DNA of 50,304 nucleotides, from positions 1 to 50,304 of the forward strand of contig NZ_JADQDM010000026.1 of assembly GCF_015694525.1 (NCBI RefSeq), read 5' to 3'. A program made the translations under genes and the position numbers. Under the pieces are notes generated by a model. That model did no database searches, was not told the DNA's origin, and worked only from the letters and a program-made list of their open reading frames with translations. This DNA comes from Hymenobacter ruricola. Lineage in GTDB: Bacteria; Bacteroidota; Bacteroidia; Cytophagales; Hymenobacteraceae. Within the stretch, counting starts at the first letter, position 1. Each line of letters opens with the position of its first letter. Positions 40,155 through 47,157 of the stretch are shown here, piece after piece.

Positions 40155-40979
40155 ATGGTTGCACCGCTTCAGCTCACTGGCCTTTTTCTTTATCCCGTTA
40201 AGTCCCTGGGCGGCTACGCCGTGCCCGAGGCGGAAGTGACGCCCCGCGGGCTGCGCCACGACCGGCGCTGGCTGCTGGTGGACGAGCGCAACCGCTTCAT
40301 GACGCAACGGCAGCACCCGGAACTAGCTCTGCTGGCGGTGGCGCCGGCCTACAATGGCTTTCTGATTTCGCACCGTCAACGGCCCGAACTGCTGCCGCTG
40401 TTCATTCCCTTTGAGGCCACGCCCGACCGAACGCTGTTTGTGACCTTGTGGGACGACATTCTGTGGGCCTGGCGCGGCGCCCCCGAGGCCGATGACTGGC
40501 TGGCCGAAGCCCTGGGCCGCCCCTGCCGGCTGGTGTACATGTCGGACATGGTTCGCCGCGACGTGGAACCCGCGCTCAACCCGGAGGGCCAGCTGGTGAG
40601 CTTTGCCGACGGCTACCCCTTCCTGCTGCTGGGCGAGGCGGCGCTGGCCGACTTAAACACCCGCCTAGCCCAGCCCGTTCCGATGAACCGCTTTCGGCCC
40701 AACCTGGTGTTTGGCGGTGGCGCGGCGTACGAGGACGATAAGTGGGAGCAATTCCGGATTGGCGACCTGCCTTTCCGGGCCGTGCGGGGCTGCGGGCGCT
40801 GCGTGCTGACGACTATTGACCAGGAAACCGCCCGGAGAAGCCCTACCAGCGACCCGCTGCGCACGCTGGCCACCTATCGCCAGGCAGAGAACAGCACGCT
40901 TTTTGGCCAAAACGTGACGGGGCCCGACCACGGCCGCCTGCGCGTGGGCGACGCCCTGACGGTGCTCAGCTACAAATAG
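40155..40979 (+). CDS. MOSC domain protein with N-terminal beta-barrel
   Basis: 274 aa. MOSC_N barrel: LTGLFLYPVKSLGGYAVPEA, LRHDRRWLLVDERNRFMTQR. MOSC domain: MNRFRPNLVFGG, EDDKWEQFRIG, and the cofactor cysteine in RGCGRCVLTTID. Same family as mARC/YcbX, molybdenum-cofactor reductases of N-hydroxylated compounds. The -7 box TACTTTTG (40143-40150) lies 5 bases before the ATG, fixing the start. A second MOSC protein, YiiM-like, is at 10962. Confidence 0.9.
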   Translation: MVAPLQLTGLFLYPVKSLGGYAVPEAEVTPRGLRHDRRWLLVDERNRFMTQRQHPELALLAVAPAYNGFLISHRQRPELLPLFIPFEATPDRTLFVTLWDDILWAWRGAPEADDWLAEALGRPCRLVYMSDMVRRDVEPALNPEGQLVSFADGYPFLLLGEAALADLNTRLAQPVPMNRFRPNLVFGGGAAYEDDKWEQFRIGDLPFRAVRGCGRCVLTTIDQETARRSPTSDPLRTLATYRQAENSTLFGQNVTGPDHGRLRVGDALTVLSYK

Positions 40980-41054
40980 CCGCCCGCGTGCCGGCCGCAA
41001 CTCTGGCGCCCGCCGTGGCGTTTTGCGAAGCCGGGCCCTTTGCCCGGCTTTTGC

Positions 41055-41732
41055 ATGGAACTTGACTATTTGCTGAAATTTATGGCCGAGCTGGCGGCTA
41101 ATAACACCACTGCCTGGATGGCCGCGCACCGTCCGGAATACCAGCGCGCCCGTGCCGCCTGCACCGAGCTGGTGCGCCAGGTGCTGGCCCGCGTGGCCAC
41201 CACCGACCCCGACCTGGCCAACCTGACCACGGCCGACGTCATGTTTCGGCTGCACAAAAACGACCGCGCCCACCGCGACCCCGAGCCCTACAAGCGCCGC
41301 ATGGGCGCCGGCCTGAAGCGGGGCGGCCGGCACGCGCCGCGGGCGGGCTATTTCCTGGCCATTCAGCCCGAGGGCAAGAGCTGGCTGGGGGCGGGCACCT
41401 TCCACCCCACGCCCGAGATGCTGGCGGCCATTCGGCAGGAAATCCACTACAGCGGCGAGGAATTTCACCGGCTGCGGCAGGCGCCGGGGCTACTGCGCTA
41501 CTTCCCGGACGGGCTGGACACCACCGGGCCGCAACTGACGCGGCCGCCGCGCGGCTACGCGGCCGATGACCCGGACCTGGCGTGGCTGCGCCTGAAAACC
41601 TTCGGGGCCGGGCGATTTTATGCCGACGCGGAAGTGCTGGCGCCGGGGTTTGTGAACGAGGTGGTGGCGGGCATTGCGGCGGCGCAGCCGCTGGTGGATT
41701 TTTTCAATCAGGCACTGCCGGTTGCTGAATAA
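41055..41732 (+). CDS. DUF2461 family protein
   Basis: 225 aa. Family features: MELDYLLKFMAELAANNTTAWM (FLxxLxxNNxxxWF-type opening), DVMFRLHKNDRAHRDPEPYK, AGYFLAIQPEGKSWLGAG, PGFVNEVV. No biochemical function is known. A hairpin with a short T-run (AAGCCGGGC/GCCCGGCTT, 41028-41050) ends only four bases before the ATG. It may be the terminator of the upstream MOSC gene or fold over the start. Confidence 0.88.
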   Translation: MELDYLLKFMAELAANNTTAWMAAHRPEYQRARAACTELVRQVLARVATTDPDLANLTTADVMFRLHKNDRAHRDPEPYKRRMGAGLKRGGRHAPRAGYFLAIQPEGKSWLGAGTFHPTPEMLAAIRQEIHYSGEEFHRLRQAPGLLRYFPDGLDTTGPQLTRPPRGYAADDPDLAWLRLKTFGAGRFYADAEVLAPGFVNEVVAGIAAAQPLVDFFNQALPVAE

Positions 41733-41743
41733 ATCTGCTAAAA

Positions 41744-41834
41744 ACCGTCATGTCGAGCTGGTCGAGACATCTCGCGTGCCAGAGTAATAATCACTGCTGC
41801 ACGCGAGATGTCTCGACCAGCTCGACATGACGGT
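41744..41834. repeat. Long palindrome (REP/MITE-like)
   Basis: Perfect 36-base arms (41744-41779 and 41799-41834; ACCGTCATGTCGAGCTGGTC...) around 19 bases. It lies between convergent genes and could terminate both. Confidence 0.82.
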
Positions 41835-41846
41835 CTATAGGATATC

Positions 41847-42470
41847 TTAGAAAAGCCCGAACAGCGTGTTGTTAATCTTGTCGATGATGGTGCCGAGGTC
41901 CTCGGGGTTGCGCACGTAGTCGAGCTCGCTCACGTCCACGATGAGGGAACGGCCGGCGCTGTAGCTGCTTATCCACTTCTCGTAGTGCTCGTTGAGGCTT
42001 TTGAGGTACTCGATGCTGATGCTGTTTTCGTAGTCGCGGCCGCGCTTCTCAATCTGGCTCACGAGCTTGGGCAGGTCGGCGCGGAGGTAGAGCAGCAGGT
42101 CGGGCGGCGCCACTAGGTCAATCATCGACTCGAACAGGGCGTAGTAGTTGTTGTAGTCGCGAGTTTCGAGCAGGCCCGACTCGTGCAGGTTGGCGGCGAA
42201 GATGTGGGCGTCTTCGTAGATGGTGCGGTCCTGGATAATGCCGCGGCCGGCCTTCTGCAACTCTTTGATGCGCTGCGTTTGGCGGAAGCGGCCGTTGAGG
42301 AAATACACCTGCAGGTGGAAGGCCCAGCGGGGCATGTCGTGGTAAAAATCCTTCAGGTACGGGTTGTCATCCACGTCTTCCAGAAAGACTTCCCAACGGA
42401 AATGGTGGGCCAGCTTGTGGGCCAGCGTGGTTTTACCGGCCCCAATGTTGCCGACGATGGCAATGTGCAT
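41847..42470 (-). CDS. Deoxynucleoside kinase
   Basis: 207 aa. P-loop IAIVGNIGAGKTTLAHKL, catalytic/base-binding region EVFLEDVDDNPYLKDFY, DRTIYEDAHIFA (DRS/DRT-type motif), and lid KRGRDYENSI. Family dNK/dGK-dCK: salvage phosphorylation of deoxynucleosides. Substrate preference not readable. Ends 13 bases from the palindrome. Confidence 0.93.
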   Translation of the reverse strand: MHIAIVGNIGAGKTTLAHKLAHHFRWEVFLEDVDDNPYLKDFYHDMPRWAFHLQVYFLNGRFRQTQRIKELQKAGRGIIQDRTIYEDAHIFAANLHESGLLETRDYNNYYALFESMIDLVAPPDLLLYLRADLPKLVSQIEKRGRDYENSISIEYLKSLNEHYEKWISSYSAGRSLIVDVSELDYVRNPEDLGTIIDKINNTLFGLF

Positions 42471-42597
42471 GCGCTACGAACGAAAAAGGCGAGAGAAAAG
42501 CAGAACCCCAAAGGTAGCAGCCCAACCGTATTTTGCCGGCTTTATCAAACACTTGCTATATTTGGAAAAGCTTGCGAAATTGTTGTAATTTCCTGCT

Positions 42598-43050
42598 ATG
42601 CATCCCGCCTCTTCCGACCACCTGCTGACCCTGACCGACGTCCACGGGGCGCCCCTGGCGGAATATTTCTATTACCCGGAGTACAAGCTGCTATACGTGC
42701 GCTGGCACGGCCACCTGGCGGGGCCGGAGCTCATCCGGGGGGTGCAGCAGGCGGCGCACTGGCGCGCGCAGTTCGAGTACCCGCTCATTCTGAACGACAA
42801 AAGCGACACCGGCGGCGACTGGAGCGACGCCCTGCCCTGGCTGCAGTACGAGTGGCTGCCCCAGGCCCTGAAAGCCGGCGTGCGGGCCATGGCCTACCTG
42901 TTTTCGCCCGACCGCGAAAACCAGTTTGCCAGCCACGAATTCATTGCGGCGCTGCGCCCGCACATCGCCATCGAGCAGTTCGACGACCTGGAAACGGCCT
43001 TTAAGTGGCTGATTGAGCGCGGGGCGGAAGCGGGCCCGGCGCGCGGCTAG
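42598..43050 (+). CDS. STAS/SpoIIAA-like protein
   Basis: 150 aa, soluble. YFYYPEYKLLYVRWHGHLAG, YPLILNDKSDTGGDW, GVRAMAYLFSPDRENQF and FDDLETAFKWL give the alternating beta/alpha pattern of SpoIIAA/STAS-like proteins common in Cytophagales. The conserved phosphorylatable serine of anti-anti-sigma factors is not obvious. Stop codons of this and the next gene overlap (43047-43050). Confidence 0.6.
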   Translation: MHPASSDHLLTLTDVHGAPLAEYFYYPEYKLLYVRWHGHLAGPELIRGVQQAAHWRAQFEYPLILNDKSDTGGDWSDALPWLQYEWLPQALKAGVRAMAYLFSPDRENQFASHEFIAALRPHIAIEQFDDLETAFKWLIERGAEAGPARG

Positions 43051-43499
43051 TCCAGCTTTTCTTTTACGTCGCGGGCGCCGCGCAGGGTGTGAAACTCGCC
43101 CTGGAAGCTGCGGATGCGCAGGCGCTCTTCGAGGGGCAGCTCGGTGCGCACCTGCTCGTAGCGCTGGTTGAGGCGGGCGAGCACCTGGCCGGCGGCGTCC
43201 CACTGCTGGGCAGTCCAGGCGCGGCGCTCGTCGCGGGTGGTGGCAATGAACCGCTCGTAGAGGTCGGGCATCTGGTGGGCGCTCACCTGGGCCAGGTTCA
43301 CGTCGGAGCTGAGCAGGTGCTGCTGCACGGGGTCGGACGCGGCGGGGCGGGCGGCGCGGGGCCGGGCCAGGGCGGCCGAAGGGCGGGCGCCGGTGAGCTC
43401 GCCGCGCCGGAGCAGCTCGTCCTGGGGGGTGCCGGTTTGGGCCCGGCCGGCGAGGGGCAGGCCGGCCAGCAACAGAAAAAAGAGAGAGGCAGATTTCAT
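43047..43499 (-). CDS. Secreted protein, unknown function
   Basis: 150 aa with signal peptide KSASLFFLLLAGLPLAGRAQ. The mature part is Ala/Arg-rich and helical (DLYERFIATTRDERRAW, VLARLNQRYEQVRTELPLEE), possibly coiled-coil. The open frame continues upstream to 43958 without coding character, so I start at the signal peptide. Unrecognised. Confidence 0.65.
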   Translation of the reverse strand: MKSASLFFLLLAGLPLAGRAQTGTPQDELLRRGELTGARPSAALARPRAARPAASDPVQQHLLSSDVNLAQVSAHQMPDLYERFIATTRDERRAWTAQQWDAAGQVLARLNQRYEQVRTELPLEERLRIRSFQGEFHTLRGARDVKEKLD

Positions 43500-43613
43500 G
43501 CGTAAGCGAAAATGAACGTTTGGAGTCGGCTTTTTAACGCAAGGAGCGCGCCAACCGTATGAAACGCGCGGCCTGTTTCGGTTTTTTCGCCGCAATTTCG
43601 TGTTTTGCCGCTT

Positions 43614-44141
43614 ATGACTTCTGACGCCCAACTCGCCCTGCCGCGCATCGAGCCCGCCACGCTCAAGGACATCCCGACTATTATTCAGCTGGCCGAGGCT
43701 ACGTGGGAGCCCACCTACCGCTTCATCATCTCGCGCGAGCAGCTGGAGTACATGTACCGGGTGATTTACACGTCGACCTCGCTGAAGCGGCAGATGGCCG
43801 AGCAGCGCCACACCTTCCTGCTGGCGTACGTGGACGGCGAGCCGGTGGGCTTTGCGTCCTTCAGCCCCCTGCCGGCCGAGGAAGACGGCGGCACCGGCTA
43901 CAAGCTGCACAAGATTTACGTGCTGCCCACGCGGCAGGGCCAGGGCCTGGGCGTGCACCTCATCGAGGCGGTGGAAAACGCGGCCCGCGCCGCCGGCGGC
44001 ACCTTCCTGGACCTGAACGTGAACCGCTACAACCCCGCCATTGCCTTCTATGAGCGGCGCGGCTTTGCCCGGCAGCGCGAGGTAGACGTGCCCATCGGGC
44101 CGTACTTCATGAACGACTACGTGATGCGCAAGCCGCTATAA
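43614..44141 (+). CDS. GNAT family N-acetyltransferase
   Basis: 175 aa. IEPATLKDIPTIIQLAEATW opens the fold. FLLAYVDGEPVGFASFSPL, IYVLPTRQGQGLGVHLIEAV (acetyl-CoA loop Q-x-x-G-x-G) and LNVNRYNPAIAFYERRGF (alpha4 with Tyr) complete it. Start at ATG 43614. Substrate unknown; the WEPTYRFIISREQLEYM segment is shared with several small-molecule acetyltransferases. Confidence 0.92.
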   Translation: MTSDAQLALPRIEPATLKDIPTIIQLAEATWEPTYRFIISREQLEYMYRVIYTSTSLKRQMAEQRHTFLLAYVDGEPVGFASFSPLPAEEDGGTGYKLHKIYVLPTRQGQGLGVHLIEAVENAARAAGGTFLDLNVNRYNPAIAFYERRGFARQREVDVPIGPYFMNDYVMRKPL

Positions 44142-44167
44142 TTTTTACTCATTTACCCCAACTCCCC

Positions 44168-44398
44168 ATGCCCACCAAACTCACCGTCCTTTCCAACGGC
44201 TCCCTCCGCGTGGAGGGCGAAGACATCGAACTCGTAGATGCCCAGGGCCAGCCCTACGGCCTCGGCGGCCGCCAGCGCATCAGCATCTGCCGCTGCGGGC
44301 TCTCGAAGCAAAAGCCCTTCTGCGACGGCTCGCACAAAGGCCATTTCGAGCACGACGCCACCGCCTTTGACCTGCCAGCGCCCAAGCCGGCCGTGTAG
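44168..44398 (+). CDS. CDGSH iron-sulfur domain protein
   Basis: 76 aa. The motif CRCGLSKQKPFCDGSHKGHF supplies the three Cys and one His that ligate a [2Fe-2S] cluster in CDGSH proteins. Upstream strands GSLRVEGEDIELVDAQG complete the small fold. 26 bases after the GNAT gene, so probably co-transcribed. Redox or Fe-S transfer role inferred from the family. Confidence 0.94.
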   Translation: MPTKLTVLSNGSLRVEGEDIELVDAQGQPYGLGGRQRISICRCGLSKQKPFCDGSHKGHFEHDATAFDLPAPKPAV

Positions 44399-44415
44399 CC
44401 CGGCCCGCAAGCCAT

Positions 44416-44455
44416 GCAAAAAGCCCGCTGACCGATTGGCCAGCGGGCTTTTTGC
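44416..44455. terminator. Bidirectional terminator
   Basis: 15-bp stem GCAAAAAGCCCGCTG/CAGCGGGCTTTTTGC, 10-nt loop, between the convergent CDGSH gene and the repeat-protein gene. Strong on both strands. Confidence 0.88.
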
Positions 44456-44476
44456 ATTTTTCAGCACGCCGCTTTC

Positions 44477-47104
44477 TTATTCCACCACCAGGCGCTGGCT
44501 AAGTTGGCCGCAACGCACCACGTAGACACCGGCGGGCAGCCCGCGCAGGTCCAATTCAGCCTCGGGCGTGGCCGGGGCGGGGTACTGCCGCACGGGGCGG
44601 CCCAGCGCATCAGTGAGGGTGATGCCCTGGCGGGGGGTACTGGCGGGCAGGCGCAACGTAGCTGTGCCGTGGGCCGGGTTGGGGAACAGGGCCGCGAAAC
44701 CAGTTGGAGCAGCGGCGCGGGCAGCCAGCGGCACGCTGGGGTCGTAGATGCCGAAGCGGGACATGACCTTGCTGCCATCGCCAACGCCGGTGAAGGACCC
44801 GCCGACGTACACCTTGCCGCTGGTTCCCATGGTCAGGGCGGTAACGTTGCCGTCGAGGCCGGTGCCGAGCGGGCCCCAGGTGCTCCCGTTCCAGTGCGCA
44901 GCGCGGGCCGCTGCCGTCCCGTCGAATTGCGTGAAGCTGCCGCCCACGTACACCTCGCCGTTGCCGGCCAACCCCAGCGCGGAGACGCTGCCATTCGTGC
45001 CGTTGGCGGCGCCCGTGCCGATGGGTGCCCAGGCGGTGCCGTTCCAGCGGGCCACCCGGCTGGCCGGGGCCCCGCCGGCCTGCGTGAAGCCGCCGCCCGC
45101 GTACACGTCGCCGTTGGCGGCCACCGCCAGCGCATTCACGGAGGCGTCGATGCCGTTGGCCGGGCCCACTCCCAGGCTGCTCCAGGCCGTGCCGTTCCAC
45201 CGGGCCACGTGGTTGGCGATGATGCCATTGGCCAGGCTGAAGCTGCCGCCCGCGTACAGGTCCCCGTTGCCGGCCAGGGCCAGCGCGCTCACGGTGCCAT
45301 CCATACCGTTGGTGAGGCCCGAGCCCAGGGTGCTCCAGGTCGTGCCGTTCCACTTCGCTATGAAAGCGGCAGCCACGCTCCCGGCCTGCGTGAAGGCGCC
45401 GCCCACGTACAGGTCGCCGTTGGGGGCCAGGGCCAGGGCATTCACGGCGTTGTTGACGCCGCCAGCGGTGCCAGAGCCCAGGCTGCTCCAGGCCGTACCG
45501 TTCCACTTGGCCACGTAGCTGATGGCGGTGGGGCCTATTTGCGTGAAGGCGCCGCCGATGTACACGTCGCCGTTAGTAGCCACCGCCACGGCTCGAATGG
45601 AGTTGTTGACGATGCCGGTGCCCACCGCGCTCCAGGCCGTGCCGTTCCACTTCGCCACGCCGTTCACATTGGCGCTGCCGGCCAGCCGGAGGTCGCCGGC
45701 CGCGTACACGTCGCCGTTGGCAACGGTCGTCAGGGCATAAATCGCGGGGTTGTAGGTGGTGCCGAACACCCCGTTCAGGCCGCTGTTGACGGTGCCCCAG
45801 GCCGTGCCGTTCCAGCGGAGCAGGTAGTAGGCGGCGGCCCCGGCAATGGAGTTGGCGCCGGTGCTGGCGGCGTACAGGTCGCCGTTGCCGGCCACGGCCA
45901 GCGCCTTTATCGTGGTGCCGATGGCATTGGCGGGGGGCGTGCCCACGGCGCTCCAGGCCGTGCCGTTCCAGCGGGCCACCCGGCTGACGGTGGCGCTCCC
46001 GGCCTGCGTGAAGTTGCCGGCGATGTACAAGTCACCGTTGGCGGCCAAGGCCATCGTTTCAACGGCCGCGCCCCCATTGGTGGTAGTGCCCGTGCCCAAG
46101 GAGGTCCAGCCGGTGCCGTTCCACTGGGCCACGTTGCCGGCGGATGCGCCGCCCGCCTGCGTGAAGAAGCCGCCCACGTACAGGTTGCCGTTGGGGGCCA
46201 CAGCCAGCGTATAAATCCCGCCATTGGTTCCGTTGGCCGTGCCCGCGCCCAGGGAAGTCCAGGCGGTGCCGTTCCAGCGGGCCACGTTGTTGGCCGGCAA
46301 GCCGCCGGCCTCGGTGAAATTGCCACCGGCGTACACGTCGCCGTTGCCGGCCACGCTCAGGGCGGTAACGGTGGTTCCGCCGGTGCTGCCCAGGCTAATG
46401 CCGGCGCCGAGGGCGCTCCAGGCGGTGCCGTTCCAGCGGGCCACGTTGTTGACCGGTATTCCGCCGGCCCGGGTAATGGTGCCGCCCACGTATAAATCGC
46501 CGTTCGGGGCCACGGCCAGGGCGGCGGCAAAGCCGTCCAGTTCGCCGGCAGGCCCCGTGCCCAGGGCGCTCCAGGCCGTGCCGTTCCAGCGGGCCAGGCC
46601 GTTGGCCGGCACACCTCCGGCCAAGCCAAAAAAGCCGCTGGCGTACACGTCGCCGTTCGGGGCCGCGGCCAGCACCTGCACTTCGCGGTCGGTGCCATTG
46701 GCGGTGCCCGTGCCCAAACTGGACCAGGCCGTGCCGTTCCAGCGGGCCACGTAGTTGGCCGCGATGTTGCCGATGAGCCGGAACGCGCCGCCCACGTAAA
46801 TATCGTTGCCGGACCGCACCACGGTGTTTATGCGCCGTTCGGCGCCGTTCAGGCCCAAGCCGTCCTGCCACCGCTCATCCCCGGCGCCGGCCACGCCCGC
46901 GGGCCGAAACACCGGCCGGCCATCGGGCGCGGTGCGCAGGCAAAACCGGCGGGCGTCGAAAGAGCCGGTGGCTTCGGGTTTGAGGGTGCCGTCGGGGTTG
47001 AGGGCCGCGGCCAGCGAGGGCGTAGCGGGCGGCGTGGCGGCCCGTGCCAGGGCGGAGAAGCTCAGGACCAGCAGCAGCAGGAAAGAACGTAACGTTTGTT
47101 TCAT
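44477..47104 (-). CDS. WNGTxW-repeat beta-propeller-like T9SS secreted protein (copy 1)
   Basis: 875 aa, start at MKQTLRSFLLLLVLSFSALA (signal peptide). About thirteen repeats of roughly 50-58 residues follow, each with VARWNGTAWSSLGTG, a loop, then ALAVAPNGDVYAGGxFTQAGG. This is the kind of regular motif that builds beta-propeller blades. The C-terminal about 75 residues are a T9SS sorting domain (ALFPNPAHGTATLRLP ... LDLRGLPAGVYVVRCGQLSQ). Probably surface-exposed; ligand unknown. 53 bases separate it from its upstream paralogue, so they may form one transcript. Repeats are nearly identical at DNA level, allowing recombination. Confidence 0.85.
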   Translation of the reverse strand: MKQTLRSFLLLLVLSFSALARAATPPATPSLAAALNPDGTLKPEATGSFDARRFCLRTAPDGRPVFRPAGVAGAGDERWQDGLGLNGAERRINTVVRSGNDIYVGGAFRLIGNIAANYVARWNGTAWSSLGTGTANGTDREVQVLAAAPNGDVYASGFFGLAGGVPANGLARWNGTAWSALGTGPAGELDGFAAALAVAPNGDLYVGGTITRAGGIPVNNVARWNGTAWSALGAGISLGSTGGTTVTALSVAGNGDVYAGGNFTEAGGLPANNVARWNGTAWTSLGAGTANGTNGGIYTLAVAPNGNLYVGGFFTQAGGASAGNVAQWNGTGWTSLGTGTTTNGGAAVETMALAANGDLYIAGNFTQAGSATVSRVARWNGTAWSAVGTPPANAIGTTIKALAVAGNGDLYAASTGANSIAGAAAYYLLRWNGTAWGTVNSGLNGVFGTTYNPAIYALTTVANGDVYAAGDLRLAGSANVNGVAKWNGTAWSAVGTGIVNNSIRAVAVATNGDVYIGGAFTQIGPTAISYVAKWNGTAWSSLGSGTAGGVNNAVNALALAPNGDLYVGGAFTQAGSVAAAFIAKWNGTTWSTLGSGLTNGMDGTVSALALAGNGDLYAGGSFSLANGIIANHVARWNGTAWSSLGVGPANGIDASVNALAVAANGDVYAGGGFTQAGGAPASRVARWNGTAWAPIGTGAANGTNGSVSALGLAGNGEVYVGGSFTQFDGTAAARAAHWNGSTWGPLGTGLDGNVTALTMGTSGKVYVGGSFTGVGDGSKVMSRFGIYDPSVPLAARAAAPTGFAALFPNPAHGTATLRLPASTPRQGITLTDALGRPVRQYPAPATPEAELDLRGLPAGVYVVRCGQLSQRLVVE

Positions 47105-47157
47105 GCCGCGGGCCACAGCAAATACTTTGCCTGAAACCGCCATCCACAACCAGCTGA

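Noticed and set aside
43500..43958. N-terminal extension of the secreted protein ending at 43047
   Set aside because: The extension overlaps the GNAT gene on the other strand and a clear signal peptide begins at 43499.
44504..46495. 663-aa plus-strand ORF opposite the repeat protein
   Set aside because: It is a mirror of the repetitive minus-strand gene; its repeats are antisense translations and there is no signal peptide or domain.
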